NCBI RefSeq assembly: GCF_039793925.1
Contig: NZ_JBAMME010000003.1
Location: 1 to 64,000 of the forward strand
From: Thermogutta sp039793925
GTDB taxonomy: Bacteria; Planctomycetota; Planctomycetia; Pirellulales; Thermoguttaceae
Direction: 5' to 3'
DNA: 64,000 nucleotides
This document shows, piece after piece, positions 1 to 8,931 of the stretch. Each line of letters starts with the position of its first letter. The first letter of the stretch is position 1. The translations under genes and the position numbers were made by a program. Under the pieces are notes generated by a model that saw nothing but the letters and a program-made list of their open reading frames with translations, was not told the origin of the DNA and ran no database searches.

Positions 1-2109
1 CTCGCGAGCACGGGCCACCGCTTCATCATAAGCGGCCAGCAGGGTATCCAGGACGAGTTCCAGGGAAGTGTCGGGAGTCTGAATTCCGGCACGCTGCGCG
101 ATCTGCTGGAGGCGAGCGGACCACGTCTCGCGCTGTCGGACGAGCGACAACAGCCGCTTATTGACCGATTCCCAGCGCAGATGAACTCGGCGATACTGGC
201 GGAGAGTCTCCAGTGCATTCCGCGCGGACTCAGGGTCCTCGGACGCAGGCAGTCCCTGTTGGGCAAGAAAGGTCGCCACGCGGTTTGCAGCGTCACCCAA
301 TTGTGCACGAAGCTCGCTGAGTTTCCGCTCTTCTTCTGCAATTCGCTGCGTTAATTGATCGAGCTGTGATTGAAGAAGACCCAAGCTCTCGAGTTCGCGA
401 ATCTCGTTTTCCAGGGCAGCAAGCTCCCGCGGCAGATATGCAGGAGCTGCCGTAATCGCTGTTTCCAGGCAAGCGATCTGTTCCACCAGGCGCTCGCGCT
501 CCACCCGCAGGGTTTCCCATTCCTGGAGAATCGCGTCGGCACGCGAGCGGTGGAGCCGCTCGCCGTGGAGTTTGACCGCGACTCCCGCACCAACCAGGAT
601 GGCGCCAACTAACACACCACCCCACCCCAAACTGCTTACCGGAAAAATGGCGAGCATCATCAGGGACAGTAGAACGAGAGCCAGCCCCAGCACAAAGGGA
701 ACCGCAACAAACAACCAGGTTCGCCCAGTCAGCAGGGTTTCTTTCATCACGTCAAGCCGCTCTGTGCGAAGCTCCTTTTGCCGGTTTTCCACGGAGGCGA
801 GTTGCTCTCTGAACTGGGCCAACTTTCGAAGGTGGGTTGCCTGACGACTGCGCTCCTCAAGGGCCGTCGGCACGCTTGGTGCATGGAAAGTCTCAAGCTT
901 TCGTCGTAATTGTTCTTCAAGACGGTCTTTTGCCGCACGATCACCGGCGATTTTTTCCTCTTCTGTCCGCACTCGCTGGCCGATACGTTCCCACTGTGCG
1001 ATGCCGCGCCGAACGTCACCCCACGGGAAATTGCGGGGCGATTCCAGGGTATCCACACCAAACCGACTCCGGAGATTCGTCAGTTCCTCGGCGAGACGGT
1101 CCTGTTCTGCTTGCAGAGAGTTCAATGTTGTCTGAAGAGTACTGAGATCGTTCCGGATGGGTCGAAGCGCCTCCAATTCGGTGGCGTAGCTCAAAAGCGC
1201 CTGGTTTATTGTGATTTTGCCCAATCGCGCTTTCACCTGGGAATACTGCTCTTTGAGATGTTCCCACTTCTCTTTGGCCACACGGTACCTTTCACGCAGG
1301 TGGGCAACACGCCGGAAAAAAACCGCGGGAACGTCGGTCAGGGCCCCCAGCTCGCGAAGTTCTCTCTCGACACGACAGCGTTCTTCCCACAACGGCAGCA
1401 ATTGCCGAAGTGATTCCCACGCCTGGGCTTTTTCACGCCATTGCGTGAGGGCTTCTTCTGCTTTGGCGCACTGCTGCTCCGTCGTCTTCCGAGCGGTAAG
1501 AAGTCGTGCAAATTGAGCCCCTGCCGCCGGTGCCTCTTGCAGCTCCCGCTGCAACCGATCCCGTTCCTCCAGCAACCCCTGCAGAAGTTCGCTCTGCCGG
1601 GGCACGTCCGCCTCTTCTTGTAAGCGCGCAAAGACTCGCCCCAGAATGGCACGGTCGATTCCCAAACTCAGGTCGTAGAGGAGTTCGCTTGTTGCCGCGG
1701 CCTCGAGCGTGCGGAGATGGGCTATGTCTTCCAGGTTGACTGCGAAAATCGCGTTGAACGTGGTCTCGTCAAGGGGGCACAGGAGACGGACCACCTCCTC
1801 GGCCGGACTGTTGCGGCTCTCGTTAAACACCTCGACGACATCACCACGGCTAGGTGTCCACCGGCGGGAAAGGTTGAAGACGGCCTCCTGATGCTCACAC
1901 ACCAGTCGTCCGGCGAGCACCGGATCATCGGGCGGGGCAAAACCGCTTCGCCGATGAAAACCGAAGAACATCCCTCGCAGAAATTCCAGCAGGGTGGACT
2001 TGCCTGTTTCGTTGGGACCGAAAAACACGGCCAGTCCAGCAGGCAATTCCCCACTGGACCAATCACGCCAGATTCCAAACCGCTCGATGTCGATCTGGCG
2101 GAGCCTCAT
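1..2109 (-). CDS. SbcC/Rad50-like ATPase with membrane hairpin (YhaN-like), 3' end cut by window
   Basis: An open frame runs from ATG at 2109 to the window edge (703 codons), so the C-terminal half of the ATPase head is missing. The N-terminus has a Rad50/SbcC-type Walker A, FGPNETGKST, near residues 30-39, followed by long Glu/Arg/Leu-rich coiled coil. Two hydrophobic segments near residues 464-508 form a membrane hairpin inside the coiled coil, as I recall for the Bacillus YhaN branch of this family and unlike soluble SbcC. The start overlaps the stop of the upstream metallophosphoesterase-like gene as ATGA, so the two are translationally coupled. Family role: DNA-end-processing SMC-like ATPase paired with an SbcD/YhaO nuclease. 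Here the partner looks catalytically dead, so the pair may sense or tether DNA at the membrane rather than cut it (inference). Confidence 0.85.
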   Translation of the reverse strand, partial: MRLRQIDIERFGIWRDWSSGELPAGLAVFFGPNETGKSTLLEFLRGMFFGFHRRSGFAPPDDPVLAGRLVCEHQEAVFNLSRRWTPSRGDVVEVFNESRNSPAEEVVRLLCPLDETTFNAIFAVNLEDIAHLRTLEAAATSELLYDLSLGIDRAILGRVFARLQEEADVPRQSELLQGLLEERDRLQRELQEAPAAGAQFARLLTARKTTEQQCAKAEEALTQWREKAQAWESLRQLLPLWEERCRVERELRELGALTDVPAVFFRRVAHLRERYRVAKEKWEHLKEQYSQVKARLGKITINQALLSYATELEALRPIRNDLSTLQTTLNSLQAEQDRLAEELTNLRSRFGVDTLESPRNFPWGDVRRGIAQWERIGQRVRTEEEKIAGDRAAKDRLEEQLRRKLETFHAPSVPTALEERSRQATHLRKLAQFREQLASVENRQKELRTERLDVMKETLLTGRTWLFVAVPFVLGLALVLLSLMMLAIFPVSSLGWGGVLVGAILVGAGVAVKLHGERLHRSRADAILQEWETLRVERERLVEQIACLETAITAAPAYLPRELAALENEIRELESLGLLQSQLDQLTQRIAEEERKLSELRAQLGDAANRVATFLAQQGLPASEDPESARNALETLRQYRRVHLRWESVNKRLLSLVRQRETWSARLQQIAQRAGIQTPDTSLELVLDTLLAAYDEAVARARE

Positions 2110-3356
2110 TCAGCGCGTCCTCCACCACTGCGCGGTGCGGGCTGGTTCTCTTCCAGCAACATTAAGCCGTAAAAAAGGGCCTCTCGAACAATTTCCGGCC
2201 AAGTAGCCTCCAGTCGATCGGACCATCCGCCGTATGTTTGAGGCAGCTCCAACTCGCTTTCCGGCAGCCATTGGGAAACAAGTTCAGAAGGATTCGTGCC
2301 CTCTAGCGTCAGTCCCTGTCTGAGCAGTTCTCCGCGGAAGCTCTCCTCTTGCAGCCAGCTTTCCGGCCAGGGATCGCTGGGATGCCAGGTTATCTCAATC
2401 GGCCAGAAGTAGGGTGGGCTTTGCCCATAACGCATCCGCAGCAGTTCGAGGATCTCTCGATCAAACCCCTTGATCCGCCACGGGAGAAGCACCTGGGGGA
2501 GACCCTCCAGGCGGATTCGCACGAGCCAATCGGCGTCCCCCGCTGCCCGGCGGGCTTCCGCCTCCTGAATAATCTGGGACACAAGCTGGGGTTCCGTGCT
2601 GTCCGGTGCCACGTAAAGAGTGAGCGTGTGCCACCGCAAGGCCGCCAGCGAAATGGATCGCAGGTAAACCTTTTTTGGCGCATGGAGCTCCACGATCGTT
2701 ATGGCGGGGATACTTTCCATATCCGGGGAATGGACAAAGGCCGGGCCCGGGTCATGTACCTTCACTCCCGCCCAATCGAATTCCCTGCGGACACAGCGGC
2801 CCCCCGCAGCCCAGTAGTCTGTTTCAAGATCGCAAATAGGGCCGTTCTGGCCTTCACCATACTCTTGCCCGTAAGCCAGACCAATGGTGAAACCTCCCGC
2901 GGTCGGAAGGTTTTCCGGACGTATTTTTCCCGGGGCTGCCTGGGGTAGGATCGTCACCTGAAGGGAGCCTGCCGCAGTCGGGACCGTGGAAACACAAGCC
3001 TCATCCCCCCGAAAGATGTGGACATTCGGGGGGAATGGGAATTCCTCTGGCCAGGGACCACGATGTTCGAGTTGACCCCATAGCCAAATCAGGGGAACGC
3101 GCTGCGCAGCGAGTCGTTCGCACAACTCGAAAACCGTGAACCAATCTCCCGGGGCCGCGGTGGCCGGATGGAGAACGTCGCCGACGAAAATGACCGCGTG
3201 GGCTCTTTCGCGGCTGGCCGTCTCCGCCACCCGGAGCAGAGTTTTTCGGGGGGCCTCAATCAGTCGGCCCACCAACCGCGGCGGCAGCTCCGAAACCCCA
3301 GCAATGGCCTCGCCGAGGTAAAAACCGCTTGCGTGGATGATAGTCAGCGGCGGCAC
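2106..3356 (-). CDS. SbcD/YhaO-like metallophosphoesterase with degenerate active site
   Basis: A 416-residue protein starting at GTG with GAGGA about 10 bases upstream. The calcineurin-like fold of the SbcD/Mre11 family can be followed motif by motif. The first Asp-x-His motif reads HASGFYLG (Asp to Gly, His to Tyr). The second keeps Gly-Asp (VGDVLH). GNH[DE] reads GQLEH. The later LHG-type His is Tyr (LAYG). The GHxH motif reads AGGRC. Almost every metal ligand is therefore lost while fold-defining positions persist. It overlaps the YhaN-like ATPase start by 4 nt (ATGA), the arrangement of active sbcDC/yhaON pairs. I infer a non-catalytic structural or DNA-binding subunit. The frame is intact, so simple decay is less likely, and the family assignment is firmer than any role. 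Confidence 0.75.
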   Translation of the reverse strand: MPPLTIIHASGFYLGEAIAGVSELPPRLVGRLIEAPRKTLLRVAETASRERAHAVIFVGDVLHPATAAPGDWFTVFELCERLAAQRVPLIWLWGQLEHRGPWPEEFPFPPNVHIFRGDEACVSTVPTAAGSLQVTILPQAAPGKIRPENLPTAGGFTIGLAYGQEYGEGQNGPICDLETDYWAAGGRCVRREFDWAGVKVHDPGPAFVHSPDMESIPAITIVELHAPKKVYLRSISLAALRWHTLTLYVAPDSTEPQLVSQIIQEAEARRAAGDADWLVRIRLEGLPQVLLPWRIKGFDREILELLRMRYGQSPPYFWPIEITWHPSDPWPESWLQEESFRGELLRQGLTLEGTNPSELVSQWLPESELELPQTYGGWSDRLEATWPEIVREALFYGLMLLEENQPAPRSGGGRAE

Positions 3357-3536
3357 GACGACAAATTCCTCGACTCAAAGACAAATTGCACCTGTTGCGC
3401 AAATCTCCCAGATTACAGCCCGGCGCGGACTATGTCTCAATGAGACGCTCGGGCGTCGAGAATAGCAAATCACCGCTGTTGACGCTATGGGAATTCTTCG
3501 CTGCCCGGATTTGGGGATTTGCGACTTCCGAGCCGA

Positions 3537-4448
3537 CTAGGGCGGATCGTATCCCCCGGGATGCCAGGGATGACAGCGAAGAATCCGGCAGATTCCTTTC
3601 CACGTTCCAACGAACGCCCCGTATTTTTGCACGGCTTGAATGAAATAGAGCGAACAGCTCGGCTCAAACCGGCAGCAGCGGCCGAGCAACGGACTGATCG
3701 TCCATCGGTAGAGCGAAACGATCGAAATCAAAACACCCGCCAGCACCCAATTGGTGCAGAGGTAAACCGCTCTAATCGCCCGGGCGATAGAACAGATGAC
3801 TTTCCCCAACAGCGAGACCCGATCGTTGGAAGAAAACAGGCTGCCCGCCGCTGGATTTCCAGCCTGGCCTTTAAAAACAAGAGTGCTCGTTTGATTCTCT
3901 TGCGCAGGACAGGTACGGCCGGAATCGCAGGCGATCTGGGAACTGTGGTCGCCGGAATGCGAACCTTCGCCCGTCTCGTGCGACGGTTTGCTCGGCAGAG
4001 GTGGCACCGACTTATCCTGGTGAGGCTTCCTAGAGGACGCCTGTTTTGCTCCACGCGTTTGAAAATCCTGAGGTGCCATTTGGTCCTTGGGTCGAGCGGT
4101 GCGCCTCAACCGCCGCGCCAGTTGCCTCATGAGAGAGGGAATCCGACGCCACAACTCGTGAAAGTCGGGCTCGACCCCTTTTCGGGGAATGACGACATAG
4201 TCAATGCCCGAGGGGATGTCGGCCTTTCGTTGCCGAAAGACCTCCCGAATAAGCCGCTTCCAGCGATTGCGGAAAACTGGCTTGCCGAGCTTGCGGGACG
4301 CCGAAATCGCGAGCCGGGGATGAGACAGATCGTTTTCGCATCCGTAGATGACAAGCTGCTCGTCAGATACAGAACACCGGCGGGCAAAGACCCGATCGAT
4401 CTCTCGTTGCCTGCGAATCCGGTATTCCCGGCCAAAACTCTGATCCAC
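3537..4448 (-). CDS. RnpA-YidD fusion (RNase P protein component + membrane insertion efficiency factor)
   Basis: A single 303-residue frame from GTG 4448 (GAGGGAG about 5 bases upstream). Residues 1-115 are RnpA, the RNase P protein component: IRRQREIDRVFARR, then KLGKPVFRNRWKRLIREVFR, the family's signature RNR helix. Residues 218-303 are YidD: GRCCRFEPSCSLYF, KYG...GTWKG, RCHPWHPGGYDPP. A polar, low-complexity linker of about 100 residues joins them. In most bacteria rnpA and yidD are separate neighbours in the rpmH-rnpA-yidD-yidC block. Here they are one chain and I find no L34 gene upstream. The product would place the RNase P protein at the inner membrane unless it is cleaved. It is downstream of the DnaJ-like gene with 94 nt between. 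Confidence 0.9.
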   Translation of the reverse strand: MDQSFGREYRIRRQREIDRVFARRCSVSDEQLVIYGCENDLSHPRLAISASRKLGKPVFRNRWKRLIREVFRQRKADIPSGIDYVVIPRKGVEPDFHELWRRIPSLMRQLARRLRRTARPKDQMAPQDFQTRGAKQASSRKPHQDKSVPPLPSKPSHETGEGSHSGDHSSQIACDSGRTCPAQENQTSTLVFKGQAGNPAAGSLFSSNDRVSLLGKVICSIARAIRAVYLCTNWVLAGVLISIVSLYRWTISPLLGRCCRFEPSCSLYFIQAVQKYGAFVGTWKGICRILRCHPWHPGGYDPP

Positions 4449-4542
4449 TGTGGCTCCCTCGCCTAATCATTCGCCACATCGTCGGAACCGACAGCTTCAC
4501 ACAAAGAATGCGCCATGGTTCCCGGGACATCACCGGGACGAA

Positions 4543-5550
4543 TCACCGCCACGCCACACCCGCACGCACATTCGAGGTATAGGCTTCCTGGAGTCGCTGG
4601 AGGCTTTCTTTCAGATTCTCCGGCACATGCGGAGGCGGCACAATGAGAACTTCGACATAAAGATCGCCTGCCGGTTCTCCGACCGGTCGAACCCCATAAC
4701 CCGACACGCGGAGTTTTTTTCCACTGGCAGTTCCCGGCGGGATACGCAATGAAATTGTCCCATGGGGAGTCGGGACATCCACTTTGGCGCCAAAGAGGGC
4801 CTCGGGAATGGTCACCGGCAGTTTGACGTAAAGGTCTTTTCCTTTCCGCTCAAAATGGGGATGTGGGGCGACGTGGACGGTGAGGTACAGATCGCCGGGC
4901 TCGCCGCCAAACGGTCCTGGAGCGCCCTGTCCTCTCAGACGGATCCGTTTTCCATCTTCAATCCCGGCAGGAATTTTCACGCTGAGGGTTTCTGTCCGGC
5001 CGTCCGGCCGCCTGACGTTGATGGCGACCTCCCCGCCTTCGACAGCCATTGTGAAAGGAATAGTGACATCGCTCTCTACGTCCTGCCCGCGCAGGCCGGC
5101 TCCCGTCGTTTCGGCCGTTTTCCCTCGCCCGGCGGCCCGACGGAAGTGTTGAAAGAGATCCTCGAAACCGCCCATGCCTCCTCTGCCGCCGGGAAAGTCT
5201 TGGTAACGTTCTTCGAAAAACCGACCGAGGTCAAAATCGTCACCGAAGAAGAACGTGAATTCACCGGGACCCGTTTGCGTGAAGCCGCCGCGGCCAGCCC
5301 CCGGCCTGGCGCCCGCTCCGGCACCCGCATACTGGAACGAAGCCCCGTAGCGGTCGTACATCTCCCGCTTTTGAGGATCACTGAGGACCTCGAATGCCTC
5401 CTGAACCTCTTGAAATTTTTCCTTAGCGTTTTTGTCATTCGGATTGAGGTCCGGATGATACTTGCGCGCAAGTTGCCGGTACGCCTTCCGGATTTCCTCA
5501 TCCGTGGCGTTCCGCGGGACTCCCAGTATTTTGTAATAATCGCGTGCCAT
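4543..5550 (-). CDS. CbpA-type DnaJ co-chaperone
   Basis: A 335-residue J-protein. Residues 1-70 are the J domain with HPD at 32-34 (KYHPDLN), which activates the ATPase of DnaK. A Gly-rich linker lies around 73-110 and a DnaJ C-terminal substrate-binding region at about 150-335 (LSVKIPAGIEDGKRIRLRG, GDLYLTVHVAPHPHFER, KVDVPTPHGTISLRIPPG). The Cys-rich zinc repeats of classical DnaJ are absent, so this is the CbpA/type II class. Role: cytoplasmic Hsp40 partner of DnaK. No dnaK or grpE lies in the window. It is the first gene of a minus-strand run leading into the RnpA-YidD gene. Confidence 0.9.
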   Translation of the reverse strand: MARDYYKILGVPRNATDEEIRKAYRQLARKYHPDLNPNDKNAKEKFQEVQEAFEVLSDPQKREMYDRYGASFQYAGAGAGARPGAGRGGFTQTGPGEFTFFFGDDFDLGRFFEERYQDFPGGRGGMGGFEDLFQHFRRAAGRGKTAETTGAGLRGQDVESDVTIPFTMAVEGGEVAINVRRPDGRTETLSVKIPAGIEDGKRIRLRGQGAPGPFGGEPGDLYLTVHVAPHPHFERKGKDLYVKLPVTIPEALFGAKVDVPTPHGTISLRIPPGTASGKKLRVSGYGVRPVGEPAGDLYVEVLIVPPPHVPENLKESLQRLQEAYTSNVRAGVAWR

Positions 5551-6101
5551 AGCAGACGGTTAAAATCCTCGGAAATGCGATTGCGCCTACTAACCTTATT
5601 CGAAACGAGAAGCAGCGAGTTTCAGCTTACCCGAACCTTCGGCCGTCGAATGCCGGCTATTCTGCTACATCTTCGGAGGGGAGCCAAACCGTACGCTCGG
5701 GGCCCAACAATTTTACTCCGCAGCTTGGCCCGAATCTCCTCGATTACCGGGTCACACTTACTTCATTTGTCTGGCCAGTCCGCTGTCCGACCAAATAGCC
5801 TCCATTTCAGCATAACCCAAGGCTCTGTCGATTGGTATTCTACCCGGGGGAATCATCCCTTCAGCCCACGGGAACACAGTGTGATAGTCCCTTTTGGGAA
5901 AGAAACACGCGAAAAGTCTCCCCGCCAGCTTGGCAGCAAGCCCCCTCTCCGATTCTCCCCAAAGCAATGCGCATACCAGTCTTTAACATCGACAAAGGCG
6001 ATTCTCGGAGGAAGTCGGGTGGTCGTGTCTAACGAACGGCAATCCCGGTCTCGAGAAGGCGAGACAGGCAGAGAACTCCGGGCGAGTCGCGCCTGGCGAA
6101 G
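5551..6101. other. Intergenic, no supported gene
   Basis: About 550 bases upstream of the dnaJ-like gene and downstream of the DUF1559 gene. Only short frames occur, for example a 69-codon minus-strand frame at 5758-5967 with no clear ribosome binding site or recognisable motif. I see no RNA gene or convincing terminator. It probably holds the dnaJ-like promoter. Confidence 0.4.
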
Positions 6102-7097
6102 TTATGGGATCGACACCTGCTGGCCGTCCTGAACCGCCGACAGATAGATGAACGTATCACGATCAATGGTGGTTGCAAGAGGCCGACAGGAACCGTCAGC
6201 GAAAGCGAACTGCACAACGCCAGGGTGACGAGAAGAAAACTGCCACCAACCCCACCGCGTGTCGTTGGCCGCAGTCGGGCCCAGCCCCCAGGCGCTGGCC
6301 ATGACTCCGCACCCGAACCACGAATACGCCCGCTCGGGGTTTTCCGTGCCCCCCATCGCCTCACCGAAAAGAAGCGTCTGACTGCTTCCGTCGGTGATTG
6401 TGGAAAAACTCTCCTGGGAACGATTCCAGAAAACCCCTCGAAACACATCACTGCTGGCGATCCCCGTCACTCCCATATAGCCGCCGGATCCCAGGTAGTT
6501 CGTCCGTCCCAAAACGTCGCCGCTATTATCCGAAAAACTCGCCGCCGTCAGGGTGACATAGGGTGCCACGTAATGGAAATGCAGGATGACGATGGGGCGC
6601 TCGATTTTGGTCGCGTGATCGGACGGACAAAGAAACACTCGCGGTTGCACCTGCGCGGCATCCCATGCCTTCGGCCGTTGCCAGAAGGCCTGTCCCTGGC
6701 GGCCGGCATCATAAAGCGAAATTCCTCCAAAATTCGGGGCATCGCCATCGCTCTCGTCCTTGAGAGAGCCCTGTTCGATGTAAGGAAGAATGTAAGCCAG
6801 CACACTCGTCCATTGCCCCGGATAAGGAGGAACCGGAGCCTGCGGCAGGGGCCCCAAGTAGCCCGGTGGAAACTGTCGGTGGGTGTCGTGGAAGTTGTGT
6901 GCCGCCAGGGCCAGTTGCTTCAAATGGTTGAGGCATTCACTCCGGCGCGCTGCCTCCCGGGCCATTTGTACTGCGGGTAAAAGCAGCGCGATGAGCAATC
7001 CGATGATCGCTAGAACGACGAGCAATTCCACGAGCGTGAATGCCCGTCGCCGCGATGTCCTACAGAAATAGATATCTGGTGTGGGAACAAAAGCCAC
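6102..7097 (-). CDS. DUF1559 prepilin-like protein with H-x9-DG tail
   Basis: A planctomycete DUF1559 protein. It has a basic leader, then a type IV pilin-like N-terminal helix (RRAFTLVELLVVLAIIG) leading into LLLPAVQMAREAARRSECLNHLKQLALAAHNFHD, and ends with the family's H-x9-DG tail (HPGVVQFAFADG). The pseudopilin cleavage site has Ala before FTLVE instead of the usual Gly. The open frame extends to 7256, but the first 53 codons look like upstream sequence. GTG 7097 gives a 17-residue leader and about 331 residues; no strong Shine-Dalgarno settles this. The family is exported and membrane-anchored through the pilin helix; its function is not known. No lipoprotein partner lies next to this copy, unlike the one at 8932. 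Confidence 0.8.
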   Translation of the reverse strand: MAFVPTPDIYFCRTSRRRAFTLVELLVVLAIIGLLIALLLPAVQMAREAARRSECLNHLKQLALAAHNFHDTHRQFPPGYLGPLPQAPVPPYPGQWTSVLAYILPYIEQGSLKDESDGDAPNFGGISLYDAGRQGQAFWQRPKAWDAAQVQPRVFLCPSDHATKIERPIVILHFHYVAPYVTLTAASFSDNSGDVLGRTNYLGSGGYMGVTGIASSDVFRGVFWNRSQESFSTITDGSSQTLLFGEAMGGTENPERAYSWFGCGVMASAWGLGPTAANDTRWGWWQFSSRHPGVVQFAFADGSCRPLATTIDRDTFIYLSAVQDGQQVSIP

Positions 7098-7519
7098 AGA
7101 ATCACACGCCGCCACAATAGCGATCGCAGGGGAGCAAGTTCGGTTCGGGTTCCACCAACGAAAACCCAATCCTGAATCCCCAAAGCTCTGGTAGCAAATA
7201 CGCGAAGCGGTGCTACCCACATCCGCACCTGTTGGGGCGACCGACTTATACCACAATCATAACTATCCCAACTCATTCCGTCAAAAATCAGGCCCGCAGG
7301 CGGTCTGACAGAACTCACACATCATCGCGATGGACAACTGGTTCCGCTACCATCGAATCCCGTCTCGGCAAGTGCCCGAGTTCCCGATGTGCACCGCTCC
7401 TCCAACCGTGAGCTCCCCCAGGGGGGGTGAAGGGAAATTGTTCTTATTTCTCGGGATTTGTTATACTACTGGCTGGAACGCGAAAGCGTGAAAAATCCCC
7501 TATTGTGTGGAGGGTGCCC
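7098..7519. other. Divergent intergenic region
   Basis: This separates the minus-strand DUF1559 gene from the plus-strand iron-sulfur gene. It holds a good promoter for the latter (7438-7467). Short frames here carry no recognisable domain. Confidence 0.45.
7438..7467 (+). promoter_or_regulatory. Sigma70-like promoter for the 4Fe-4S protein
   Basis: TTGTTC (7438-7443), an 18-nt spacer, then TATACT (7462-7467). It lies about 50 bases upstream of the chosen GTG start at 7520, in an A/T-rich pocket of an otherwise G/C-rich region. Confidence 0.5.
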
Positions 7520-8536
7520 GTGAGTGCTTCTCTGATCATCGTTTTCAGCCGACCGAGAGCTGCCCAGGCACTTCCTGGCTTTCGGAAGCTAGTGGAGCAC
7601 ATCGGCTCTGCCATTTCCGGCGTGCCCCTGGTGATCATTCCCCATCTTTACGATCTTGTGCCAGGGGGTCCGGTACTCCAGCGACTAAGCCAGTTGGCCA
7701 GCGACATGATTTTACTGGCCCCGCTTTTCCCTCGAGCCGCGCAACTCGTACTCCGCGCGAACGGGCTGAACTATCAGCTGATGCAGGGCGAAGACGATTC
7801 GGCTTCCCGTTCCAGTTTGAAAAGCCATCTGAAAACCCATCGACTCTGGGCCTATGACTATCGCGAGTATCTGTCGCCGGACGTCCTCAAACAGACGGTC
7901 ATGGCTGTGGTATCGGACTTCGTTGCCCAGAAAGAAGGGGACCCTCCATCTCTGGCGGATTATCCACAAGATTCTATCTGTGAACTAGAAGAGGCCGTTC
8001 AACCGCGATGGTATCCCGTCATCGACGAAGACCGCTGTACCCTCTGCTATGAATGCCTCAATTTCTGCTTGTTCGGCGTCTATGATGTACGGGAAGATGG
8101 GCGCGTTTTCACGGCCCAGCCGGACGCCTGCCGACCGGGGTGTCCCGCCTGCGCGCGTGTTTGTCCAAGTGGCGCCATCATTTTTCCACTGTATCCTGAT
8201 CCTGCCATCGCCGGGGCACCAATTGAGCATCAGGAGCGCTCCTTGGTTTCCGAAGACCAACTAAGGTCGAGCCAGTTTTCGCCTCGCGAAGAAGCGGAAA
8301 AGTGGCGGGCACGATTTGCCGGCAGGGCTGCGCCAAAACCTCCGCAACCTGCTCCAGGCCGCCCCGCCGATGCTGCCCGTGGGGACGGGAGCCACCGGAA
8401 AGAAGTGCCCGGTCGCGAGAGTGTGAATCCGGATCGGGAAACCGGAGTTCCAGGTCCACCGGAGCTGAACGACGAAGAAATCGACCGCTGGCTGAAGGAA
8501 GCCGAGGGCGAGACGGGAGATGGTGGGGCGAACTGA
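7520..8536 (+). CDS. Two-cluster ferredoxin-like protein, function unknown
   Basis: A 338-residue protein from GTG 7520, chosen because GGAGG lies 6-7 bases upstream; a second GTG at 7514 and the longer frame from 7427 are less likely. Residues 1-110 resemble no family I can name. Residues about 165-220 hold two [4Fe-4S] sites, CTLCYECLNFC (C-x2-C-x2-C-x3-C) and CRPGCPACARVCP (C-x3-C-x2-C-x3-CP), like an 8Fe-8S ferredoxin domain with an altered second motif. The C-terminal 100 residues are Pro/Arg/Glu-rich and probably disordered. It has no signal peptide, so it is likely cytoplasmic. It appears monocistronic, so context does not reveal an electron donor or acceptor. Confidence 0.75.
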   Translation: MSASLIIVFSRPRAAQALPGFRKLVEHIGSAISGVPLVIIPHLYDLVPGGPVLQRLSQLASDMILLAPLFPRAAQLVLRANGLNYQLMQGEDDSASRSSLKSHLKTHRLWAYDYREYLSPDVLKQTVMAVVSDFVAQKEGDPPSLADYPQDSICELEEAVQPRWYPVIDEDRCTLCYECLNFCLFGVYDVREDGRVFTAQPDACRPGCPACARVCPSGAIIFPLYPDPAIAGAPIEHQERSLVSEDQLRSSQFSPREEAEKWRARFAGRAAPKPPQPAPGRPADAARGDGSHRKEVPGRESVNPDRETGVPGPPELNDEEIDRWLKEAEGETGDGGAN

Positions 8537-8931
8537 AGTCGAATCAGTCGCTTTTTTGCCCCTTGGTCTGCATGCGCTGTTTATAAGCGGGCAAAAACTC
8601 TCTCTCGGTGTGGAACGCCACTCTCCAACCTGATGAATATAAAGGATCGTTTTCGTCACCCAGGCCCAACGCCCGGCACTCCGGAGAAACCTGCTTCTTT
8701 CCGCTTTGCCAAATCTGGATTATCGATCTCATTTGGCTGGGCATGAGAACGGTCGCGGCCAGGGGCAACTCACAAACTGCCTCGCAGCCCCTTGCCCCGC
8801 GCCCTCAGATGCGTTTTTATAAAAGTCCAAATGCGTCACAGCACCAAAAGCTTGACAGACGCGGCTTAGCGGAGTATACATGGGTGCGGCGTAAGTGGAC
8901 TCAGCGTTAAAGGCTATTGGAGGGTTTTGCT
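8537..8931. other. Intergenic with strong promoter; possible small antisense ORF
   Basis: It contains the near-consensus promoter at 8852-8880. A 74-codon minus-strand frame (8544-8768), convergent with the iron-sulfur gene by 7 nt, has protein-like composition but no recognisable domain. I do not call it as a gene. Confidence 0.4.
8852..8880 (+). promoter_or_regulatory. Near-consensus sigma70-type promoter
   Basis: TTGACA (8852-8857), a 17-nt spacer, then TATACA (8875-8880): 11 of 12 consensus positions with ideal spacing, 51 bases before the DUF1559 start codon. It is among the best promoters in the window and suggests high constitutive expression. Confidence 0.75.

Noticed and set aside
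3519..4466. 315-codon plus-strand frame
   Set aside because: Exact antisense of the RnpA-YidD gene, which has clear family motifs.
4762..6132. 456-codon plus-strand frame
   Set aside because: Mostly antisense to the DnaJ-like gene; composition is Arg/Ser/Pro-rich shadow coding with no domain.
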